From: Fibrobacterota bacterium
GTDB taxonomy: Bacteria > Fibrobacterota > Fibrobacteria > UBA11236
Length of the DNA: 64,000 nt
Direction: 5' to 3'
Assembly: GCA_028287465.1 (NCBI GenBank)
Contig: JAQBPO010000066.1
Span: forward strand, 1-64,000
Under the pieces are notes generated by a model. That model searched no databases. It was not told where the DNA came from and saw nothing but the letters and a program-made list of their open reading frames with translations. Numbering within the stretch: position 1 is the first letter of the stretch; every line of letters begins with the position of its first letter. Below, in pieces: positions 8,893 to 17,282 of this stretch. The position numbers and the translations under genes are program-made.

Positions 8893-9627
8893 TCAGGGAA
8901 GGTAGGCCAGGAGCCGGACCGTCCTTCGGGAGGCGCCTTCCAGATCGATGTCGGTCGGATAGGTTTCTTCCAGCAGGACCTTTACGCCCGTGCGCGGGCC
9001 GAACGGGCGGGAAGCGTCCGCGATGAATACCGCCGCGCCGTTCGAGCGCGCGCGGCCCAGCCACGCCAGCATGGCCTCCGATACGGATTTCTCATAGAAC
9101 ATGTCCGCGACGAGGACGACGTTCCAATCCGGATCCGGGGGAGTATCCAGCAGGTTCCGTTCCTCTATGGAAAGGCTTACGCCGTTCAAGAGGGCATTGC
9201 GTCCGGACAAGGCCAAGGCCGCGGGATCGATATCGTTGGCGGTGACCCTCGCCGCCCCGGCCTTCATGGCCGCGACCCCGGCGATGCCGCTGCCGCAACC
9301 GAAATCGAGCACGTTCTTCCCCGCGAAGAGGCCGGGATTCCCTGAGATGAACTTGGCCGTCATCAGGGCCGCGGGCCATACCGTGGCCCAGAAAGGGACA
9401 TCCTGTTTTTCGCCGGTTTCGTCTTCCCAGGCCTGCCATAATTCGAACACGTCACGGGCCTGGTGGGCGCGGAGATGCGGAAGCCCGGGAACGGGCGCGA
9501 TGGGCGCGAAGCGGGCCAGAAGGGATTCGGAAGGGAGGGAAAACGTTGATTGCAATTCGGCGTCCGGTTTCAGGGTAATGGCGTCACGAGCAAAATAGCA
9601 TGACCGGGCGGTTATTTCAGCCCGCAT
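8893..9627 (-). CDS. Class I SAM-dependent methyltransferase, ETFB/PrmA-like
   Basis: A 244-residue Rossmann-fold methyltransferase. Motif I is visible as VLDFGCGSGIAG about residue 107, followed by the acidic motif TANDID, and the upstream FWATVWPAA segment resembles the group that includes lysine methyltransferases of ETF-beta and ribosomal protein L11 (PF10294/PrmA-like). The target may therefore be a protein lysine, but I cannot say which. The first 25 residues are poorly conserved-looking and the ribosome site is weak, so the true start could be slightly downstream. It is divergent from the radical SAM gene. Confidence 0.7.
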   Translation of the reverse strand: MRAEITARSCYFARDAITLKPDAELQSTFSLPSESLLARFAPIAPVPGLPHLRAHQARDVFELWQAWEDETGEKQDVPFWATVWPAALMTAKFISGNPGLFAGKNVLDFGCGSGIAGVAAMKAGAARVTANDIDPAALALSGRNALLNGVSLSIEERNLLDTPPDPDWNVVLVADMFYEKSVSEAMLAWLGRARSNGAAVFIADASRPFGPRTGVKVLLEETYPTDIDLEGASRRTVRLLAYLP

Positions 9628-9750
9628 GCCTTTGGGGCCTATTTAGCTGGGCGCCCGCCTGCCCGGGACCCGTATCCGCCCGTGCTTGCTATATTGGCAG
9701 GCGACCGGGCCTACGGAATCGGGTCCTTTATCCAAGGAAATCAGGCATAT

Positions 9751-12354
9751 ATGGGGAACGATTCGCAGAACGGCTTCGCATCCTGGTACGAAACCCGGCA
9801 CCCCTACCTGAGCGGGCATGGCTTCTGGCTCCGGGGCGGGGAATGGAACACCCTGGCGCCTTCCCAATGGGAATCACGGCCCTTGCGTGTCCTGATCACG
9901 CGCCTCTCCACCTATGTGGACACTTCGGAATCCTTCACCCACCCGCTCCTGTACCAGGCGCTCGCCGATCTGCCCAGGGTATATCCGGACCTCGCTTACC
10001 TGCCGCCGCCCAAGGACGGGGACCTCATGACCGCGGACGGCGTGCCCTGGCTTTTGGGCACCCAGACCAAACGGGGCGCCAAGGAATTCGACGTCATCGC
10101 CCTGAGCAACGCCATCGTGCAGGAACTGGTAAACCTTCCCGCTTTGATGGAACGCAGCGGCCTGGCCATTCCGCCCAAGGAGCGTCTGGAACGCGCGGAC
10201 ATCCCGCTCATCCTCCTCGGCGGGGCGAATTCCCTGCATACCTCCCTGCTCGATCACGACGATTCCCCCGTGGACGGTATCTTCACGGGCGAGCAGATCG
10301 AGGACATCCAGGAGATCATGCTGATCTGCGCCGATGCCAAGCAGGCCGGAGTCTCCAAGGCGGCCCTGCTCGACAGGCTCCTGGAGGTGCCCGGGTTCGC
10401 CCGGCCCGGCCAGGACAAGCGCGCGCGCAAGAACAATAAGGAGACCCTGGATCTGCGCAAGGTGAACGCGGCGCGCCCGGTCATCTTCAAGGTGGAAGGA
10501 CTGGGCCAGGAGCCCGTGGCCATCAGCCGCGGTTGCCCGGCCTTCTGCTCCTTCTGCGCGGAAAGCTTCGATACCAAGCCCTATCGGGAGAACCCGGTGG
10601 ATGCCGTCGTCAAAAACGCCCTCAAGCTCAAGCGGGACATGGGCCTGGAGGGGATCGACCTCTTCAGCTTCAATTTCAACTTCTACCAGGATCTCTATCC
10701 CTTGCTCGAGGCGCTCGCGAAGAACTTCAGCGCCATCGGCCTCAAGAGCCAGCGGTTCGACATGATCGCGCGGGATCCGACCATCCTGGACTACCTCCGC
10801 GCGGTGGGGAAGGGGAGCCTCACCTTCGGCATGGAAGGGGTATCCCAACGGATACGCCGTTACCTGCAGAAGGGCCTGGACGAACCCGATTTGATGAAGG
10901 CCCTGGGAGCCGTGCTCCGCCGCCCCCTGCGCGAATTGAAGGTGTTCCTCATCATCACCGGCGTCGAGGAGGAGGAAGACCTGAAGGAATTCGAGACCTT
11001 CGTGCGACACCTTCCGGATATCATGCGATCCGCGACCCATCGCCCCCGCATCGTCTTCAGCGCCACGCCCCTGGTCCGCTTTCCCTGGACGCCCCTGGAA
11101 TTCGCGCCGGCGTATCCGCCCGAGGTCTATTCCAAGGTGGCGCGCCAGATAGGCCATATCGCCCGCAAGGCCGGTTTCGAATACCGCGGCGCCGCTGACG
11201 AGGCCGAGAACTATGTTTCCCAGGTGCTGGTGCGCGCCGACGGCCCCGGATTCTGGGCCGCCCTGAAGCAGGCGACGGCGGAGACCGGCTTCCTCTATTT
11301 CCGCGAGATGGCGGATACCTTCATGGACGCCTTGCGCGGCAAGCTCGCCGATCAAGGCATCGGGGACGATCGCTCCCTGGGCGGCTTCGACCTGGAAGCC
11401 AGCCGCAAGAAGCCCTGGAGCCGATGGGAGACCGGCGTGCGGCGGGAATGGCTGCATGTGCAATACAAGCGGGCCCGCCGTTTCGTGGATCCGGGCTACT
11501 GCCTGGGCACGGTGGAAGAAGAGGCTTCCTGCCTCGCCTGCACCGCCTGCGAGACCAAGGAGGAAATGGATTTCCTCACGGATATCCGGCGCAAGCACGA
11601 AGCGGACGCGGAGGGTTTCGATAGCCGCCGGAAGTTGATCCGGCAATCGGCCGGGACCATCGCTCTCGGGGTGCATTGGACTTCGAAGACCCTGAGCCTG
11701 CCGCGCAAATATCCCGCCCTGGTCCTCGCCAGTTGCCTGATGCGGGCCGATAAGGCCCTGACCCCGTTCTTCTGGCGCTTCCGGGAAGCCTGGGCCCCCG
11801 GCTCCAAGGAGCTTTGCTGGGTGGCCGGCGATGACGGCGTTCTCCTGGACTGGCTGCCGGAAGGCCTGGCGCTCCTCCGTGAACGCCTCGCGGATCCGGA
11901 TTTCCTGGCGGACGTGAACGGCGCCCTGGCCGAATGGGGCGAACTGAAGGGGGAAATCCCCCTGTCCCTTAAACCGGCCGAGGAAGGACGCGAATGGGCA
12001 TACCAGTTCAGATCTCCCTTCCGCCTCGATTTCGATTCCTATGCCAAGGCTAAGGGCCTGAAGTTCACCTTGAAGAAGGTGGACGGAGTCCGGGTCTATG
12101 AATTGAGCAAGGACAGCCTGAAGAAGCGCGTGCTGAGTACCCTCACCGCCGTGGAAGGCGATGGACCCAAGGGGAAGGAATGGGTCGTGTCCGCCCAAGG
12201 CGCGGGGAAATTCGTTCCCGAGGATTTCCTCCGCAATGCGTTCCTCCTCCCCTCCGGCGAGGAATGGATGCGGACCACGGCCTATGCGGCATGGCTCCCT
12301 CAAGAAGCTATAATCGCCGCCCGCGAGAGGGAGACGATCGAAAAAGAGGGATAA
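9751..12354 (+). CDS. Large B12-binding-like radical SAM protein with a second Cys cluster
   Basis: An 867-residue radical SAM enzyme. The cluster motif CxxxCxxC occupies Cys262, 266 and 269 in a GCPAFCSFC context. About 250 residues before it resemble a cobalamin-binding-like Rossmann region (LLGGANS, IFTGEQIED), as in B12-dependent radical SAM proteins, though a B12 His motif is not obvious. A second cluster, Cys584 then CxxCxxC at 594, 597 and 600, could hold an auxiliary Fe-S centre. The C-terminal 200 residues resemble nothing I know. The start at 9751 is chosen because AAGGAAA lies 11 bases upstream; the frame stays open to 9682. Substrate unknown. The gene stands alone, 96 bases before the lipid cluster. 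Confidence 0.72.
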   Translation: MGNDSQNGFASWYETRHPYLSGHGFWLRGGEWNTLAPSQWESRPLRVLITRLSTYVDTSESFTHPLLYQALADLPRVYPDLAYLPPPKDGDLMTADGVPWLLGTQTKRGAKEFDVIALSNAIVQELVNLPALMERSGLAIPPKERLERADIPLILLGGANSLHTSLLDHDDSPVDGIFTGEQIEDIQEIMLICADAKQAGVSKAALLDRLLEVPGFARPGQDKRARKNNKETLDLRKVNAARPVIFKVEGLGQEPVAISRGCPAFCSFCAESFDTKPYRENPVDAVVKNALKLKRDMGLEGIDLFSFNFNFYQDLYPLLEALAKNFSAIGLKSQRFDMIARDPTILDYLRAVGKGSLTFGMEGVSQRIRRYLQKGLDEPDLMKALGAVLRRPLRELKVFLIITGVEEEEDLKEFETFVRHLPDIMRSATHRPRIVFSATPLVRFPWTPLEFAPAYPPEVYSKVARQIGHIARKAGFEYRGAADEAENYVSQVLVRADGPGFWAALKQATAETGFLYFREMADTFMDALRGKLADQGIGDDRSLGGFDLEASRKKPWSRWETGVRREWLHVQYKRARRFVDPGYCLGTVEEEASCLACTACETKEEMDFLTDIRRKHEADAEGFDSRRKLIRQSAGTIALGVHWTSKTLSLPRKYPALVLASCLMRADKALTPFFWRFREAWAPGSKELCWVAGDDGVLLDWLPEGLALLRERLADPDFLADVNGALAEWGELKGEIPLSLKPAEEGREWAYQFRSPFRLDFDSYAKAKGLKFTLKKVDGVRVYELSKDSLKKRVLSTLTAVEGDGPKGKEWVVSAQGAGKFVPEDFLRNAFLLPSGEEWMRTTAYAAWLPQEAIIAARERETIEKEG

Positions 12355-12450
12355 CCATCCGGCGCCCTCCCGCGTCCAAGGGTTTGGAATCGCCGCCCGA
12401 TATGTACCTTTCCGTCGCGGCCGGTTCTGAGGGGAATCGGCCTTATCCGC

Positions 12451-13125
12451 ATGGACAAAGACATATTCATAATCCGGTTGAATCCGGTATGTTGCCTCAC
12501 CTTGGCGGGTCTCGCCATCGATATGGCGGCATTCCTGATCCTGCTCGACCTGCCCGCCATGGGCCGGGGCGCCAGTTTCACCTTGACCGGAGGTCCCGCC
12601 CCGCGATTCTTCCTGGCGGTCGGCCTGATGTACCTGGGCATGCTGACCGATGCCTTCGACGGAATCATCGCCAGGCGGTTCGGCTGGGATGGCGAATTCG
12701 GGCGCTATCTCGACGGGTTCGTCGATGTCTTCAATTACCTGGTTCTCCCCAATCTGCTCTTGTGGCGCCTGGGTTTCAGCGGGCCCGCCGCGGGAATGGT
12801 GATGACGGCCATGATCGCCGCCGGCGTCCTCAGGCTTTCGAAGTTCAACATGATCGGGAACATCAAGGTGGAAGGCGCAAGCAAATACCTCGGCCTTCCG
12901 GTATTCTGGTCGCAACTGTATTTCTTCCCCCTTTACCTGGTCTTCGCCCTGGTTCCCGGGCGCGCGTTCGCCATCGCCACCGGCGCGGTATGGCTCGCCA
13001 TGTCCTTCGCCTTCCTTTACAACCGGCCCTTCTTCAAACCCAAGAACACCTGGCTCATCGCGGGAGTCACCCTTTCCCTGAGCGGGGCCGGATTCGCCCT
13101 GTTCCTGCTGGGGTTGCATCCGTGA
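12451..13125 (+). CDS. CDP-alcohol phosphatidyltransferase family protein (PssA-like)
   Basis: An integral membrane enzyme of 224 aa that joins a CDP-activated lipid to an alcohol (or the reverse). The complete family signature is present: Asp70-Gly71, Ala74-Arg75, Gly84, Asp88 and Asp92, the Mg-binding and catalytic residues. Hydrophobic helices flank it. The overall layout is closest to phosphatidylserine synthase, but the alcohol cannot be read from sequence. It is the first of three phospholipid-type genes joined by overlaps: its TGA overlaps the GTG of the kinase-like gene. A TATAAT at 12309-12314, inside the end of the radical SAM gene, might serve as promoter. Confidence 0.85.
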   Translation: MDKDIFIIRLNPVCCLTLAGLAIDMAAFLILLDLPAMGRGASFTLTGGPAPRFFLAVGLMYLGMLTDAFDGIIARRFGWDGEFGRYLDGFVDVFNYLVLPNLLLWRLGFSGPAAGMVMTAMIAAGVLRLSKFNMIGNIKVEGASKYLGLPVFWSQLYFFPLYLVFALVPGRAFAIATGAVWLAMSFAFLYNRPFFKPKNTWLIAGVTLSLSGAGFALFLLGLHP

Positions 13126-14051
13126 ACACGCTTTGCCTTTTCAATCCCCGCGCCGGAAGGTTCGGGAGGCGGATGCTGGAACAGGCCTTCGCCGGGCGGA
13201 GCGCTTCCGGGCTCGATTTCTGGGGCCGGGTGGAATACCGATCCCTCGCGGAACCCGAAGGCCGCGCCTGGGCCGGGAGCCTGGACGGTTTCGGCCGCGT
13301 AGCCGTATTCGGCGGGGACGGAACGGTCCATCACGCCATACAGCCTCTCGCCTTCGGCGATCGGGAGCTGTGCGTATTCCCCGCCGGGACCGCCAATGAC
13401 CTGACCTGCGCCATCGGCCTGCCCCTGGATCTGGATCGGAACCTCGACCTGTTCGAGAAGGGCAAGACGGTCGCGTATGATACGATCTCCGTGAACGGAA
13501 GGCATGTCATCACCGGCGGCGGTTTCGGGCTCGGCTACCGGGCCGCGGCGACCGCGAATACCCTGCGTTCGGGTCCCCTGGGCGGATTCTTCCGCAAAGG
13601 CCTGCGCGCGAAAATCTACCTCGTGACCCTGGCCTGGCACGGCCTGGTCGCCCCGCCCCGCAAGGTGGGCTATACCATGACCTTGGACGGGACCGCCTCG
13701 GCGGGAGAGACCCAGTCGATCCTGTTCTGCAACCAGGCCTTGATGGGAAAGCGCGTCCTCATCGCCCCCGGAACCTCGGCCGTGGACGGACGCTTCCACC
13801 TTGTCCGCTTCCGCAACCGCAATGCGGCGGGCATCCTCCAAACCCTCGGGCATCTCAAGGCCGGGTCTCCCCGGGCGGAAACCATGCTGGATCGAGCGGA
13901 AGCGTCGTTGGCCGAAATCACCTTTTCCGAACCCGTTCCGGCCTACGGGGACGGGGAGGAATTCCCTCCTGAAACCAAATGGATCCTCCGCTGCAACCGC
14001 GGGGCAATCCGTCTCCGGGTCCCGGCGGATTTCGGGGGCGCCCATGCTTGA
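13122..14051 (+). CDS. Diacylglycerol kinase catalytic-domain protein
   Basis: A 309-residue lipid kinase of the DagK/YegS/sphingosine-kinase fold. The nucleotide loop GGDGT is at residues 64-68 and PAGTAND at 87-93; the C-terminal beta-sandwich follows. It would phosphorylate a lipid hydroxyl such as diacylglycerol, an isoprenoid glycerol or a long-chain base. The GTG at 13122 overlaps the previous stop and gives exactly the family N-terminus with its NPRAG motif, although the frame is open far upstream. The gene is wedged between a CDP-alcohol transferase and a CDP-lipid synthetase, so it probably makes the phospholipid intermediate that the next enzyme activates. Confidence 0.87.
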   Translation: MNTLCLFNPRAGRFGRRMLEQAFAGRSASGLDFWGRVEYRSLAEPEGRAWAGSLDGFGRVAVFGGDGTVHHAIQPLAFGDRELCVFPAGTANDLTCAIGLPLDLDRNLDLFEKGKTVAYDTISVNGRHVITGGGFGLGYRAAATANTLRSGPLGGFFRKGLRAKIYLVTLAWHGLVAPPRKVGYTMTLDGTASAGETQSILFCNQALMGKRVLIAPGTSAVDGRFHLVRFRNRNAAGILQTLGHLKAGSPRAETMLDRAEASLAEITFSEPVPAYGDGEEFPPETKWILRCNRGAIRLRVPADFGGAHA

Positions 14052-14892
14052 CAGGGCCCCCGTCGGCGCGGATTTCCTGTGGCTGATGGGTTTCTACGCG
14101 GTTTGCCTCGCGGCCGGTTTCGCCCTCAAGGCCGCGGCGCGGAGGCCGGGGCGGGCGGCATCTGCAACCGGCGCTTCCTTGGACGGGCGCGGCCCGGAAG
14201 GACTCCCGAAAGGTCCCGGCATCGCCCGGAAGTTCAAGGTCTTCTTCCTGTTCCAGACCGCGCTCCTGGCCTGCTCCTTCTGGTCCGTTCCCGTTCTTGC
14301 GCTCTTCTTCCTGGTCCTGTTCATCCTTTCCGCCTGGGAAATAGGGCTCCTTCACCGCCGCGTTACGTACCCTACGGGTTACCGGTTCCGCCCGCTCCAG
14401 GCTTACGGCCTGCTGGCCTTGTTCGGATTCTCCCTGGCCTGCTTCCTGCTTTCCGCGGCGCGGATCTCGGGGTGCGCCTTGCCCCCCGGGGGTACCCCAT
14501 TCCTCGCCTTCACCTTCCTGCTCATCGCGGTCGCGGACGGATACGCCCAGATCACGGGGCAAATCCTGGGCGGGCCCAGGATCGTGCCGCGCATCAGTCC
14601 CGGCAAGACCTGGAGCGGGTTCGTGGGAGGCATGGCCTTTTGCGCCCTGGCCGCCTGGCTCGGGAACCGGTTCCGTTTCGGGTTCATGGGGGACGGCGCG
14701 GCGGTCCTCTACGGCGCATCGGCGGGAGTCCTGGCCTTTCTCGGGGATATCACGGCGTCATGGGTCAAACGGCGCATGGGCATCAAGGACTTCTCCGATC
14801 TGCTGGGCCCGCAAGGCGGCGTCCTCGACCGGGGGGACAGTCTGATCTGGTTGGGACCGGCCTTGTGGCTGAGCATTCGGCTGGGCCTTTGA
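14044..14892 (+). CDS. Phosphatidate cytidylyltransferase-like protein (CdsA family)
   Basis: A polytopic membrane protein of 282 aa that would convert a phosphatidic acid-type lipid plus CTP to a CDP-lipid. The C-terminal signature is recognisable: SWVKRRMGIKDFSDLLG followed by QGGVLDRGDS. The residue normally His in the HGG part of the motif is Gln here, so activity or substrate may differ from housekeeping CdsA. The ATG overlaps the kinase stop by 8 bases. Together the three genes could form a lipid-OH, lipid-P, CDP-lipid, head-group series. A housekeeping cdsA would be expected elsewhere in the genome; it is not in this window. Confidence 0.8.
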   Translation: MLDRAPVGADFLWLMGFYAVCLAAGFALKAAARRPGRAASATGASLDGRGPEGLPKGPGIARKFKVFFLFQTALLACSFWSVPVLALFFLVLFILSAWEIGLLHRRVTYPTGYRFRPLQAYGLLALFGFSLACFLLSAARISGCALPPGGTPFLAFTFLLIAVADGYAQITGQILGGPRIVPRISPGKTWSGFVGGMAFCALAAWLGNRFRFGFMGDGAAVLYGASAGVLAFLGDITASWVKRRMGIKDFSDLLGPQGGVLDRGDSLIWLGPALWLSIRLGL

Positions 14893-14959
14893 CTATCGAG
14901 CGCATTTTCGTTTTTGGCCGAGGCCGCGGCGGCGCGGACCGGGAAATAGGAGGTTTGCC

Positions 14960-16270
14960 ATGTCGGTGAACAGCGGATTCTTCAAGCAACTCAGGGAACG
15001 GCTCCTCAAAGGCGCCACGGTGGAACAGTTGGCGGAGCGGATCAGGCCGCGCCTGCCCTCCGAGGCGCCCTTGGAGGCGACCCTGCCGTCCGCGAAGGAT
15101 ATCGCGCGCAACGGGGTCGGCATCGTGGCGGAATCCCTGCGCCAGCAGGGCAAGGAGATGCCCGTGGTGACGGGGCGCCAGGCCTTGGACCATGGTCCGG
15201 AAATCTACGAACGCAATATCGAGAATTACATCGGTCTCTGCGCCATTCCCGTGGGGGCCGCGGGGCCCCTGCGTATCAATGGCTTCCATGCCCATGGGGA
15301 TTTCCTGATCCCTTTGGCCACGACCGAGGCCGCCCTGGTGGCCTCTTTCCACCGCGGCTGCAAGGCGCTCACCCTTTCCGGAGGAGTGGCCGCCACCTGC
15401 CTGGTGGACAAGATGGGACGCGCTCCCATCTTCGTCTTCAAGGACATGTCGGACGCTTTGCGCTTCTGCGCCTGGCTGGGCACGGTGACGGAGGAGATCC
15501 AGAAGGTCGCCGAATCCACCAGCCGGTTCGCCAGGCTGGTGGACTACAACGTTTCCCTGAACGGCCAGGACGTGGTCCTCCACCTGGAGTTCACCACCGG
15601 GGACGCTGCGGGGCAGAACATGGTCACCTTGGCCGCGGACGCGGCCTGCCATTACATCCTGGCGGCCTGCCCGATTCCCGTGGTCCGCTGGTACATCGAG
15701 TCCAACATGTCCGGGGACAAGAAGGCCAATGCCATGGCCTTCATCCAGACGCGCGGGAAACGCGTCACGGCCGAAGCGCGCATTCCCGCGGAGATATGCC
15801 GGGACGTGCTCAAGGTCAAGCCGCAGGAAATCTTCGAGGCCTGGAAGATATCCATGGTCTCCAGCCTGAAATCCGGATCCATCGGAAGCCAGAGCCATTT
15901 CGCCAACGGGCTCACCGCCCTCTATATCGCCACCGGCCAGGACGTGGCCTGCATCGCCGAGGCGGCCGTGGGCATGACGACGTATTCCGTGGATGAGGAC
16001 GGCGCCCTATTGGTGAACGTCTGCCTGCCCAACCTCGTGGTGGGCACGGTCGGCGGGGGCACCGGCCTCCCGACCCAGAGGGAATGCCTGGAGTTGCTCG
16101 GATGCGCCGGACCGGGCGGCGCGCACAAGTTCGCCGAGATCGCCGGCGCGCTGACCATCGCAGGGGAGATTTCCATCACCGCCGCGATCGCCGCGGGCCA
16201 TTTCACCGAGGCCCACCGCAAGCTGGCCCGGGGTCCCGCCGCCGCGGGAACCGGGATGAAACCCGCCTGA
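14960..16270 (+). CDS. Hydroxymethylglutaryl-CoA reductase, class I type
   Basis: Reduces HMG-CoA to mevalonate with NADPH. The 436-residue soluble protein has the main conserved blocks: ENYIGLCAIPVG (CoA/HMG site), TTEAALVAS, SGDKKANAMA carrying the catalytic Asp-Lys pair, the NADPH loop GTVGGGTGL, and the C-terminal His at about 419 in HFTEAHRKL. It lacks membrane helices. The AGGAGG ribosome site is excellent. The stop overlaps the ATG of the GNAT-like gene by one base, tying it to the downstream cluster. Because the window also holds ispG of the MEP pathway, this reductase may serve a dedicated biosynthesis. No other mevalonate-pathway gene is in view. Confidence 0.93.
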   Translation: MSVNSGFFKQLRERLLKGATVEQLAERIRPRLPSEAPLEATLPSAKDIARNGVGIVAESLRQQGKEMPVVTGRQALDHGPEIYERNIENYIGLCAIPVGAAGPLRINGFHAHGDFLIPLATTEAALVASFHRGCKALTLSGGVAATCLVDKMGRAPIFVFKDMSDALRFCAWLGTVTEEIQKVAESTSRFARLVDYNVSLNGQDVVLHLEFTTGDAAGQNMVTLAADAACHYILAACPIPVVRWYIESNMSGDKKANAMAFIQTRGKRVTAEARIPAEICRDVLKVKPQEIFEAWKISMVSSLKSGSIGSQSHFANGLTALYIATGQDVACIAEAAVGMTTYSVDEDGALLVNVCLPNLVVGTVGGGTGLPTQRECLELLGCAGPGGAHKFAEIAGALTIAGEISITAAIAAGHFTEAHRKLARGPAAAGTGMKPA

Positions 16271-17280
16271 TGGAACCCCGCCTCGGAAGCCTGACCCAGA
16301 CCGAGTTCACCGTAGCCGGCCGCCTTCTGCTGGCGGAGCTATGGGATGCGGGCCAGGAAAAATACGAATCCTTCTGGCTGGGTCCGGCGGCGCCGCCCCG
16401 GGCCAAGGGCGAACTCCATCTTTTCGGCTGGATCACCGGATCGGGAATCCGGGCCCGCTTGGCCGTCTACAATCCCTCCGCGGGCGACTGCCTGTTCATG
16501 CTCTATGCCCGCGCCGCCGATGCGGCTCCCGCCGAGATCGCCGCATTCCTCCTGGCCGTGAAAGCGGATTGCAAGTCGCGCGGCATGGGTTCCCTGACGG
16601 GGCCGATGCAATTCTCGACCTGGCATCCCTATCGCTTCATCAGCAAGATGGGTCGATTGCCCTATTTTCCCGGGGAGCAACGGATCCCCACGGCTTATCA
16701 TGGGGATTTCCTCGCGGCGGGGTTCTCGGATCTGGCGGAGTACCAGAGCATCCACGTGCGCGGATACGTCAAGGCCTGGCTCATAGGCATGGCCCTCGGC
16801 GTTAAGCGCGGCCTGCAGGGCATGGAGGTGAAGACCTTCGGTTCCGAGGACATGCTGGCCATGTTGCCGGAACTCTACCGGCTTTCCTGCGATATCTTCA
16901 AGGACAATTTCCTTTACGAGCATATCGCCTACGGGGATTTCCTGGAGCTTTCCTCAGTGTCCGCGTCTTCCGAAGCGGTCCTGATCATGCTGCTCCGCAA
17001 CGGCACGCCGGCCGCGTTCGCCTACAGTTACGGAATCGGCCGTTATCCTACGGCGTCTTCCGGACGGACCGCGGTGCTGAAGACCCTGGGGGTGGCGCCG
17101 GCCTTCCGGGGGCGCGGCCTGGGGTATTCCGTGAGTTACCTGACCCACCTGCACTGGAAGGAACGCGGGGCCCGCAACGTCATCCACGCCTATATGAAGA
17201 GCGATAATCGCTCCCGGGCCATGTCCGGCCATTTCGGGAAGAGCATCCGATCCTATGTCCTCATGAAGGGGAGCCTCTAG
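16270..17280 (+). CDS. GNAT-like acyltransferase of unknown function
   Basis: A 336-residue protein whose C-terminal third carries the acetyl-CoA-binding motif of GNAT enzymes: LGVAPAFRGRGLGYS near residue 274, followed by a helix and a typical end strand. The N-terminal part (about 1-200) has segments such as GPMQFSTWHPYRF reminiscent of the tandem GNAT proteins found beside lipid genes. No membrane segment. The frame is open upstream, but the ATG at 16270 overlaps the HMG-CoA reductase stop and gives the shortest sensible protein. In this operon it could acylate the product or a carrier, which is inference. Confidence 0.68.
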   Translation: MEPRLGSLTQTEFTVAGRLLLAELWDAGQEKYESFWLGPAAPPRAKGELHLFGWITGSGIRARLAVYNPSAGDCLFMLYARAADAAPAEIAAFLLAVKADCKSRGMGSLTGPMQFSTWHPYRFISKMGRLPYFPGEQRIPTAYHGDFLAAGFSDLAEYQSIHVRGYVKAWLIGMALGVKRGLQGMEVKTFGSEDMLAMLPELYRLSCDIFKDNFLYEHIAYGDFLELSSVSASSEAVLIMLLRNGTPAAFAYSYGIGRYPTASSGRTAVLKTLGVAPAFRGRGLGYSVSYLTHLHWKERGARNVIHAYMKSDNRSRAMSGHFGKSIRSYVLMKGSL

Positions 17281-17282
17281 CC

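Noticed and set aside
9874-13119. Open minus-strand frame of 1081 codons
   Set aside because: It is antisense to the radical SAM gene and the CDP-alcohol transferase, which have motifs and ribosome sites. Its translation is rich in Gly, Glu, Gln and His with no domain, the usual result of high third-position GC.
12180-13121. N-terminal extension of the lipid kinase frame to 12180
   Set aside because: That stretch overlaps the radical SAM and CDP-alcohol transferase genes; the GTG at 13122 gives the correct family N-terminus.
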